Position numbers and translations under genes: made by a program
Notes under the pieces: model-generated
Databases searched by the model: none
Told to the model about the DNA's origin: nothing
Seen by the model: only the letters and a program-made list of their open reading frames with translations
Source of the DNA: Dimargaris cristalligena
Taxonomy: Eukaryota > Kickxellomycota > Dimargaritomycetes > Dimargaritales > Dimargaritaceae
Direction of reading: 5' to 3'
DNA: 15,435 bases
NCBI GenBank assembly: GCA_027576995.1
Contig: JANBQC010000641.1
Location: 1-15,435 of the forward strand
In this document: one piece after another, positions 8,407-14,894 of the stretch
How the letters are laid out: each line of letters opens with the position of its first letter
Numbering within the stretch: position 1 is the stretch's first letter

Positions 8407-9657
8407 TTAATTTTCGGGTTTGCGGGACTCTTGACGACGTGGAGAACGAGAGCGAGTCCGGGAACGGCGACGCTCGTTGCGGGGTGGCGAGCGAGTGGAG
8501 GGAGAGCGACGACGGGGGGAGGGAGAACGGCGACGGGGGGAAGGGGAACGACGACGAGGGGAGGGAGAGCGGCGACGGGGTTCCCGTTCTTTACGGACAT
8601 GATCACGGCTGACAGAGCGCTCGCGGCGGCGACGACGATCGGGGCTACGGCTACGGGAACGGCGGCGAGGCTCGCGGTCACGTCCCCGATCACGACGCGG
8701 GCTACGGCTGCGGCCCCGACGGCTGGAGTAGTCGGAACGACCGTCGTAGTAGTCTGAGCGTCTGCCATCCCGGGAACCACCGCTGCCGCAGTCACGGGCA
8801 AAATGGCCCGGCCGGTTGCAACGGAAGCAGGTAGATTCGGTACGGGCTCCGCCGGGGCGTCCACGACGAGCGAACTCGACCTTCAGGCGGCGACCCTGCA
8901 CTTCCTGGCCGTCGGTTTGGCTTTGGGCTTCCTCGGCATCACTGCGCTCTTTGTATTCAACGAAGGCGAAGTCTGTATGGCAGGGGTAATGGGAAGTTAA
9001 ATGGGGTGTGATTAGGGTTTTAGGGTTAGCTGCCGTATTTAAAAAGACATTTAAGTCAGATAGTGCAGCATTGCTACGCCCACACTCAGACCCAAATACC
9101 GTATACCCTGATAATCCGCTGGGCGGGCGGTCCTAAAAATTAATGAGGTAATACTTACCTCTCTGTGGGAAGAAGGTTAGGGCCGAAATATATGATTTGG
9201 GGGTCAAGGTGGTGGTGGTCAGAGAGGGCGATAACATATTAGTGATGGCACAGGCCGATAAGGCCAATTGTATGCGGGGCTGTGTGACCAGAGGGTAGTG
9301 TGGTGTTTGACCCCCCAATGCCAGACCGGAAGAAGAAACGAAAAAGAGGGCTATTGGTCCTGTACAGCCGACCTTATGTTCTACGCCAGTTCTTATAGCC
9401 AGAACAACGCGTTGGCCCGCAAGCCGGAAATAAAGATACTGGCGACGTGGGCGTGGGGGGTTAGCTATTACGCGCTCGACAAGGTAAGCTTTTCCGCACG
9501 AGAATTTCTAAGCAGGGCTTGAGGATCCACGAATACGGCACGTCGGCCTTACCTTGATGTCGTAACGAACGATTTCACCGAAGGGCTTGAAGATGCCTTC
9601 CAGCTCGGTATCGGAAAGAGCTTCCAGCAGATTACCAATGAATAGAGTGGCGGACAT
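8407..9657 (-). CDS. SR splicing factor: RRM, CCHC zinc knuckle, RS domain
   Basis: Serine/arginine-rich pre-mRNA splicing factor, nuclear, expected to bind exonic RNA and recruit the spliceosome through its RS domain. Exons on the minus strand: 9553-9657 (35 codons), a 4-nt microexon 9159-9162, and 8407-8972. The sum is 675 nt, 224 residues. The RRM has RNP2 LFIGNL (5-10) and RNP1 RDFAFVEY (36-43), and ends near residue 73. A CX2CX4HX4C zinc knuckle, CFRCNRPGHFARDC, spans 85-98, as in SRSF7 and plant RSZ proteins. Residues from about 104 to the end are RS/RD dipeptides, including four 7-residue RRRSPSP-type repeats. RNP1 exists only if the microexon is used: its AGAG supplies Arg36 and the first base of Asp37. 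The start ATG has good context (CCAACATGTCC). The DnaJ gene is divergent, 578 bp away. Family is sure; the exact orthologue is not. Confidence 0.92.
8494..8577 (-). repeat. Four 21-bp tandem repeats encoding RRRSPSP units
   Basis: Four consecutive 21-nt units encode RRRSPSP, RRRSPSP, RRRSPSP and RRRSPST in the RS domain. Units differ by a few third-position changes (CGC/CGT, CCC/CCT). SP within RS repeats is a target of SR-protein and CDK-like kinases in known families. Confidence 0.9.
8973..9158 (-). other. SR gene intron 2 (phase 1), with telomere-like motif
   Basis: Read on the minus strand, the donor is GTAAGTATT and the acceptor CCTGCCATACAG|ACTTCGCC. The plus-strand string TTAGGGTTTTAGGGTTA (9012-9028) lies near its 3' end and reads CTAACCCTAA... 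on the sense strand, so it may simply provide branch-point-like CTAAC/CTAAT. Confidence 0.85.
9159..9162 (-). other. 4-nt microexon (AGAG) of the SR gene
   Basis: On the minus strand, CTAACCTTCTTCCCACAG is a model branch point, pyrimidine tract and acceptor; it is followed by AGAG and then a consensus donor GTAAGTATT. Exon 1 ends in phase 0 at Lys35 and exon 3 starts with ACTTCGCC, which needs one extra 5' base to read as FAFVEY. AGAG supplies one codon plus one base, giving DIKRDFAFVEY, which aligns without gaps with the DLKNGYGFVEF-type segment of SR proteins. Skipping it leaves 671 nt and a frameshift. Confidence 0.85.
9163..9552 (-). other. SR gene intron 1 (phase 0)
   Basis: A 390-bp intron with donor GACATCAAG|GTAAGG after Lys35 and acceptor TTCTTCCCACAG before the microexon. 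No other AG lies in the ~60 bases before that acceptor on the sense strand, which makes the choice of acceptor fairly clear. Confidence 0.85.
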
Positions 9658-10235
9658 GTTGGCAGTTAAAAGAGGTAGTAAAGTGGAAAACAGGTAAGAG
9701 AAACAATGCAAATCCAAAGCACTGGAAAGTTGAATAAAACAATGTCAAGGTCCATGGGTCTTGACGCCTAGTAAACGCCCGCTTAATAGGATTTTAGCCA
9801 GCCTAACCACTCCCCTCAGTGAAAAAAAAAATGGATTTTTTTTATAGGAAAGCGATGCCCAACAGCTAAGCCATTTGTGGTCGGAGAAAGGCCCAGGGGG
9901 GATAATGGATGCGACGACCAATCAAACAACCCAGTCACCCGGCTACTGGTCTGCTGTGTTCAGGGAATGAGCCGGCGCGGCTCTTCCCGTTATCTTTTGC
10001 GCAGACTGGAAGTAATGGACTTCATGGTGTTGTCTGTAGTGCTTATTATACCTCCAGTAGGAGAGGAATTCGCAACAACCCTTCCTATACACTTTAGCCA
10101 AGTCGCCCTGCTACAGCGTTTCCATTACTAGGGCCACCGCCATTTAATGGAATTTTATTTATTTATCTCCCAACCGTCGTCTGGCCGGTGTTCTCCACCC
10201 ACACATCGCTCGAAATACAGTCTTAACCGGCAAGT
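9658..10235. promoter_or_regulatory. Divergent promoter region between SR and DnaJ genes
   Basis: This 578-bp spacer separates two genes read outward, so it probably carries both promoters. It holds a paired poly(dA)/poly(dT) element, A10 at 9822-9831 and T8 at 9836-9843, near the SR-proximal third; such tracts commonly exclude nucleosomes in fungal promoters. An AT-rich tract TTTTATTTATTTATC at about 10153-10167 lies some 70 bases before the DnaJ ATG and could position its transcription. No coding sequence is credible here. Confidence 0.55.
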
Positions 10236-11060
10236 ATGCTTCGCCAGCACCCAGCCGCACCAGGGACCATACGACCCACCTTACACCTGGCTTCCCATGG
10301 CAGGCCCCTTTTCCCTCGCACAACTCCTTATAGCGCATTCAAGCTTGGGCACGGTCAGCGGACCTCTGCGCAGCTACACCAGCGGACTTCCCCCCGGTCG
10401 CCCTACGAGGTGTTCGACTTACCCCTAACCGCCACCCCAGCCGAAATCAAAGAACGCTACCGGGAGCTCTGTTTACAATGGCATCCGGATAGGGTAGCCG
10501 CCCGGCCTCCGCAAAAATTGGGAACCACCGCCTCTCCCACTCCTTCTCCAGCAACCCAGTCGTCTGCCAGGTCCTCCGACACCGTGCTAGCCCAGGAGCG
10601 CTTCGTGGAAATCAACGACGCCTACCAAACCCTTTGCAACCCGGCCCTACGCCTGAAATACCAGCGCGTTTCGCAGCACCGCAAGTCGGCAGCCTCCTTC
10701 TACCGCGGCGACGATTTCATCTACAACGACCCCCGGTGGCAACACATGTACGCCACCACTGGCCCCGCAGCGGCCGGCGGGAAACCGGGGGAGGCGGAGG
10801 AAGGCCCCACGTCCGCCCAGCGGGCCTTGAACGCCGTCATTGCCATGTGCTGTCTCTTTGGCATCGGCCATTTCCTCCACGTCATGTCCATTTCGACCAA
10901 TGTCAGCGAACAGTTCCACCACGACGCGTGGCTCTCGTACCGGGATGCTAAAGCAAACGCCCAGACCGCCGGGTCCCACGAGAAATCCATCGAGAGCTTT
11001 TTGGCCCGCAAGGCCGCCGCGGACGAGCAACGGGAATTGCTGGCCAAGCGAGGCTATTGA
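10236..11060 (+). CDS. J-domain (DnaJ/Hsp40) membrane protein, probably mitochondrial
   Basis: A type III J-protein of 274 residues in a single exon; it should stimulate an Hsp70 partner. Residues 1-57 contain many Arg/His/Ser/Thr and no Asp or Glu, as expected of a mitochondrial presequence. The J domain (about 56-143) opens with SPYEVFDLPLTATPAEI, has the catalytic HPD at 83-85, and closes with INDAYQTLCNPALRLKYQR. Unusually, about 30 Pro/Ser/Thr/Ala-rich residues (88-118) enlarge the loop between HPD and helix III. A hydrophobic segment at 198-219 (ALNAVIAMCCLFGIGHFLHV) is probably a single membrane span, followed by a charged, helical C-terminal tail. No G/F or zinc-finger region is present. 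The order J domain then membrane segment recalls DNAJC4-like proteins, but I cannot name an orthologue. Start ATG: first one giving the presequence. Confidence 0.9.
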   Translation: MLRQHPAAPGTIRPTLHLASHGRPLFPRTTPYSAFKLGHGQRTSAQLHQRTSPRSPYEVFDLPLTATPAEIKERYRELCLQWHPDRVAARPPQKLGTTASPTPSPATQSSARSSDTVLAQERFVEINDAYQTLCNPALRLKYQRVSQHRKSAASFYRGDDFIYNDPRWQHMYATTGPAAAGGKPGEAEEGPTSAQRALNAVIAMCCLFGIGHFLHVMSISTNVSEQFHHDAWLSYRDAKANAQTAGSHEKSIESFLARKAAADEQRELLAKRGY

Positions 11061-11263
11061 GACGGAAGATGGTTCACCTAAGCGACAAGGGGTCTCGGCC
11101 ACTGCCATCGTCAAAGCAAACCCCTCCTACTTCAACCATGACCACCGTCGCTGACTACGTACCACAACACCTTTTAGACATTGATCCCACCACCGGGTTA
11201 GTTAGATCTATGGGCTCCTATTTAATATATAATGTACTTTATTACTGCGAATAACATTGTCCT

Positions 11264-11269
11264 ATTAAA
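11264..11269 (+). terminator. Possible poly(A) signal (ATTAAA) for the DnaJ gene
   Basis: The ATTAAA variant lies about 204 bases beyond the DnaJ stop codon. It is the best candidate I see before the G-rich tract, but it is short and could be chance. Confidence 0.3.
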
Positions 11270-11380
11270 GGGAACTCTCCCCCCTTTTCTAAAACCATAC
11301 TAATCAATACTGTGAAACGGAAAAAGCCACACCCCTTCCATTCCCGCGAGAGCGGCCAAAATACCAAAAAAATAGTAATA

Positions 11381-11415
11381 GGGGCGTGGGTGTGTGGGGA
11401 TGGGGGGATGGGGGG
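11381..11415 (+). other. G-quadruplex motif between convergent genes
   Basis: Five guanine runs (4, 3, 4, 6 and 6 G) occur within 35 bases, spaced by short loops (CGT, TGTGT, AT, AT). This fits the usual four-run G-quadruplex rule with room to spare. It lies on the plus strand, downstream of the DnaJ stop and beyond the 3' end of the opposing gene. A role in termination or as a replication barrier is possible but unproven. Confidence 0.7.
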
Positions 11416-11513
11416 CGCGTATAATCCACTACTCTATGCCATGCAAGATTTTTTCTATATAAAAAAAGAAACAGCTAAAAAAACACTGATTGACCCCGTC
11501 TACCTAATACCCA

Positions 11514-12521
11514 CTAACGAACGGTATTTATCCACATGCAAGAAAACTGCGGGTTTTCAGTGGATAGAGTTTTGCATCGCTGAGATACTGTGTCACGAAC
11601 GACGGACAATTCGGCAAATAATGGCACCATCAAAAGCTCAACTTGTCCGGATGCCCTCTTCAGAGCGGCGATGAGTTCCTTACACTGGTGGCCCTGGTCA
11701 TCCGTGAAAACCTGGGCGGTCATTCCCCCGGTCGACTGCGACTGGTCGAGCAACACCAGCATGTAGCGCTGAAGGGGGGTGTTGGTCATTTTTTTCAGAA
11801 GTTGCAAAAGCGGAAGCACGTTAGCCAAACCATTCGTCGGAAATCTCTCGGGACCCATGGACCGGGCGTACGCGGCAAAGATATCCAGATCAACGAATGA
11901 TGCATCGACACATTGGTGCTGGGAACCGAAGATGAAGGGTAATTTCGAAATCATGTCACCCAGTTTGTAAATTTCCCCGACTAGTACATCCTGCTTGTCG
12001 TTCACCGCCTCGACTGGATTATCCAGTTTGCTGTTCACCACCTTGATGAGATCAATCGACGCTTGGCGTAGCTCCTCCGCGATCTCGATAAAGGCGTCGT
12101 TCTGAGGGGTCGAACCCATGCTGGAATAATAGGAAGTGGAACTCCGGTGCTCAGGCGACTCGGATAGTTCAACGGTGGTCTGCCGATGGTCGGGAATCTC
12201 ATGGCCGTTGCGGTCCCACTGGTGGCTCCGATCCGCCGAATTATCGACGTGGAGGTTCGGGAACATCCCGGAACTGCCTTCTAAATCAGGGAAAAGGGCA
12301 GGCGATGCATCCCCGGCCAAGGGATCGTCTAAATAGTGGTACAGATCCGTATCATCAAAGTCACTCGACGCAAAGTTCGAACGATCAAATTCGGGGGACC
12401 TGGGTGTGGCCAGGGCGGCCCAGCCGCTGGGTTGGTGATGTAGAAACGATGCCGCGCTGGTCGATGCGAATACAAAGATACTCAATACCACTGTGAATGA
12501 GGTCATGATTGATGCTGGCAT
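11514..12521 (-). CDS. Secreted protein of unknown function, signal peptide, four cysteines
   Basis: I do not recognise this 335-residue protein. It is one uninterrupted exon. The N-terminus MPASIMTSFTVVLSIFVFASTSA is a convincing signal peptide, with cleavage likely after residue 23 (ASTSA|AS), so it should enter the secretory pathway; there is no other membrane span and no GPI-type tail. Residues about 40-135 are low in order, rich in Asp, Ser, Pro and His. From about 140 the sequence looks mainly helical (NDAFIEIAEELRQASIDLIK; NVLPLLQLLKKM; ELIAALKRA). The mature protein has exactly four Cys (204, 280, 316, 328), enough for two disulfides. ATG at residue 6 is an alternative start that keeps the signal peptide. 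No catalytic motif is evident; a cell-wall, adhesion or effector-like role is possible but is guesswork. Confidence 0.8.
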   Translation of the reverse strand: MPASIMTSFTVVLSIFVFASTSAASFLHHQPSGWAALATPRSPEFDRSNFASSDFDDTDLYHYLDDPLAGDASPALFPDLEGSSGMFPNLHVDNSADRSHQWDRNGHEIPDHRQTTVELSESPEHRSSTSYYSSMGSTPQNDAFIEIAEELRQASIDLIKVVNSKLDNPVEAVNDKQDVLVGEIYKLGDMISKLPFIFGSQHQCVDASFVDLDIFAAYARSMGPERFPTNGLANVLPLLQLLKKMTNTPLQRYMLVLLDQSQSTGGMTAQVFTDDQGHQCKELIAALKRASGQVELLMVPLFAELSVVRDTVSQRCKTLSTENPQFSCMWINTVR

Positions 12522-12562
12522 ACTTAATAAAGTGGCGTTCGATAAATCAATCCGTCTTCAGG

Positions 12563-12575
12563 ATATATATATATA
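12563..12575 (-). promoter_or_regulatory. TATA-like element of the secreted-protein gene
   Basis: An alternating AT run lies 42 bases upstream of the ATG at 12521. This would leave a very short leader if it acts as a TATA box; the ATG at residue 6 would give a slightly longer one. Position supports a promoter, but AT runs are common here. Confidence 0.4.
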
Positions 12576-14684
12576 GATAAAAAACAACGGGGATAGTCAA
12601 TACGCCCAGCAAGATGCAATAATCTTCGAAAATACGATAAAAGTGGAAATACAAAACGAATAATCCTAAAAGCCAGACGGGTAAGGGCGATTATATATAA
12701 ATATAGATTCAACGATGGCCAACTTTATCGAGTCATTTTTTTTATAACCGGAACTTGAAACGCGCGGCATTCTGGTTAAAAAATAGGGCCAGCGGGTCCA
12801 GGGATGTTTTATTGGACGCTTCCGATTGGGAGGTACTTGAGCGACCACAGACGCCCGCACCTTAAAGGCTAAATGGTGGACTATTTTTGTGCCGCCAAAG
12901 CACCGCCGTGTCAATGCCACGAACCCGCCAGTGTACCACCCCAATGGTGCGGCATAGGGATTGTGTAGAGAGTTGAGAGCCCGTTTGCCCAACGGTAAAC
13001 TATCGAATCCTTTTGATTGGTCATCAGTGCTACCATCGGCTGCGAAAAAATAGCCCAGAGCTCCTTTCCGTAGTTACTATAGACAGTACTAATCGATGCG
13101 AGGGTCTAAAAACGAACCCCCCCCCCTCCCCACAAAAACAAAACAAATGCAAGACCATAGGGTCGATAGGTGTAACCTTCCTACGTACCCTGTTGACTCG
13201 ACAACCATTGTATAATGGACCTAATTGGTGTAGTGGCCGGCTAGAGGGGGAAAGGGGGAAGAGCACTGTGGTGCGAATAGCCACCACAACAGAGTCATAT
13301 ATTTTCCTTATATCAGTATAGCGTAACCCCCCAAAAATATTTTTTTGCCACATACATCTGGGCGTGGAACTTACCCCAACCCTTTTCTTAGGCCTATGGA
13401 TATCCGATCCTCATTTATCCTTCCAAATATGGGAACTAAAATCAGCCAAATACCATATGTAGTGTTGCAGTGCTTCCCCGTAGATGTAACTTAGGCAATA
13501 CTGTGATATTACCCTATGGTGGTAGTGAATGGTACCTACGTGTACCCTGTCCAGATTAACAGCTGGAAGAAGATAAACCATTGAATCCATACGCCAAGTG
13601 GCTAACGAATGGGCGGGGATAAACCGCATCGATGGATATGGAGTTCGGAATATATTCTTAAATATATGTTTACTTTATTCGCCGGCATTTCAAGGACAGT
13701 GGTCATTAAATGAGACGGACTTCCCTTGCCACTCGGAAATTTACCAGTGAACAACTATTTATTTACGATATTTGATATTGTGACATTGTTGCACTGATTA
13801 CTCAATTAAAGAAAATACTTATAGCATACTACCTCTCTATAATTTGAGATATATAGAAAAAGTGGTAATAATAAGCCAAAGTAGTTACAATGGCAGTGGT
13901 AATCTATTATCTAATCGAAAAGTGCGACTTGTGAATAATATTCAGCAGTTATATTTACATATAAACGAGTCTAACCCTGAAAATAAAGTAGTGGAAAAGT
14001 GGGGAAGTTCATTACCAGCTCTTTTATGCAATTCCCAACTGCGGTCATATACAATGATATTAGCAGCGTCTGAATGAGTAAAGTACAATCGGGATGCAAA
14101 ACTGACAGTCCATTTGATGAGCACGATACAACAAGCCAAATAAAAATGCCCCACCTAGTGTTCCAAATACGTATAATATGAAATTGTGTAAAGTCATGTA
14201 TGATTTCACTCAATACCTTGTATTTATAACCACAATTTACCCCTCTACATCCAAAGTCTTCGGTGTGATTCTAACTAAGTGAAAAATAAAATATCTAATG
14301 TTAATATGTGATTTTAAGTTGATTAATAGCAATGTATACAACTATATAATAAAACGTAAGACATGTACTATAAATAATGTGCATAAACACAGAAATATGG
14401 CGAGAGATACCAACGCCATAGCATTGTCATACAATGGGCCACATAATACTCTTCTCAATAGCCGAGGACGCCTTTAATAGGTGGTTTAGTAGTGACCAAT
14501 ATTCCCTACCGACCAGTTTTAATTGCAATTCAAACATTAAAACTATCCTAATCTAGACTGAATGTACAATATAAAAAGGCCAATATCCCTCGGGAATATT
14601 TGTAAATTATCCAAAGATAATAATTTAAACTGATATAAGAATGTACTAACCAGCTAAAATCACTTGCTGATTAGTAAGGAAAAA
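12576..14684. other. Gene-poor AT-rich region
   Basis: Two kilobases without a credible gene. The longest frames (about 108 codons on the minus strand near 12666-12992 and 13030-13353) lack good starts or family features and overlap C-runs and A/T runs. A run of ten C at about 13118-13127 and a stretch of mixed A/T near 13335-13347 are the only low-complexity elements. AT content rises after about 13.6 kb. No tRNA, rRNA or repeat array was found. Confidence 0.55.
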
Positions 14685-14709
14685 TCCCGGGAATGTTTAT
14701 TCCCTGGGA
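14685..14709. repeat. Inverted repeat, imperfect by one base
   Basis: TCCCGGGAAT and ATTCCCTGGGA pair with a single bulged base across a 4-base loop. It marks the edge of a palindrome-dense patch and overlaps the end of the short minus-strand reading frame. Confidence 0.6.
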
Positions 14710-14716
14710 AAGTTTT

Positions 14717-14759
14717 CACCATATGGTGGCCAGTGAATAATAGGTGCCCCTGGCCACCA
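14717..14759. repeat. Palindrome and overlapping hairpin
   Basis: CACCATATGGTG (14717-14728) is a perfect 12-bp palindrome. Overlapping it, TGGTGGCCAG (14724-14733) and CTGGCCACCA (14750-14759) form a perfect 10-bp GC-rich stem with a 16-base loop. The two structures are mutually exclusive. Confidence 0.8.
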
Positions 14760-14835
14760 GGTGTCATAGTCCTGATATAATTCCATATCGGGATGGGTAA
14801 TGCCATCTGGACAGGGATGGCTAGGTTGGTTTAGG

Positions 14836-14853
14836 CTCTGCAATATTGCAGAG
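14836..14853. repeat. Perfect 18-bp palindrome
   Basis: CTCTGCAATATTGCAGAG reads the same on both strands with no spacer. It is inside the ATG-less minus-strand frame. Dyads of this type are typical of dimeric DNA-binding sites or of small mobile-element ends, but nothing ties it to either. Confidence 0.85.
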
Positions 14854-14894
14854 GCACTGCCACTTGGTTTATTATGGTAGGCAAGGTGTGGGTC

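Larger units (their letters stand above)
11061..11513. other. Convergent 3' spacer between DnaJ and the secreted-protein gene
   Basis: It holds the 3' ends of two convergent genes. An ATTAAA at 11264-11269 may be the DnaJ poly(A) signal. A guanine-rich tract (11381-11415) and A-rich runs near 11366 and 11461-11483 follow. A 65-codon frame overlapping the DnaJ stop has no family features and was not called as a gene. Confidence 0.55.
14697..14894 (-). pseudogene. ATG-less 65-codon reading frame, possible exon or decayed coding relic
   Basis: On the minus strand 65 sense codons run from just after a TAA to a terminal TAA. There is no initiating ATG, but composition looks protein-like rather than random: Trp, Pro and Tyr are frequent and segments such as DMELYQDYDTWWPGAP and IIHWPPYGENFPRE stand out. 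The bases before it, ATTTAAG, could be a weak splice acceptor, so it could be a last exon; alternatively it is the remains of a mobile element's gene. I cannot match it to a family. Several inverted repeats lie inside it. Confidence 0.3.

Noticed and set aside
8373..8864. 163-codon Ala/Val/Pro-rich frame on the minus strand overlapping the SR gene
   Set aside because: It is an alternate-frame reading of the RS codons; GC-rich Arg/Ser repeats keep other frames open. It has no domain and the RS frame has clear homology features.
8973..9536. Direct splicing of SR exon 1 to exon 3 from a later donor (TGCC|GTATTC at 9536)
   Set aside because: It keeps frame but inserts VRPTC and removes the basic residue of RNP1, uses a weaker donor, and leaves the consensus acceptor-donor pair around AGAG unexplained.
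10647..11114. 155-codon minus-strand frame opposite the DnaJ gene
   Set aside because: Antisense shadow of a GC-rich coding exon; the plus-strand frame carries the HPD J domain.
12666..12992. 108-codon minus-strand frame
   Set aside because: Begins with TTG rather than ATG, no family features, lies in low-complexity AT-rich spacer.
13200..13290. tRNA-like string with a D-arm-like TGGTGTAGTGGCC
   Set aside because: No acceptor stem or matching T-arm (a TTCGA loop with a paired stem) follows at the right distance.
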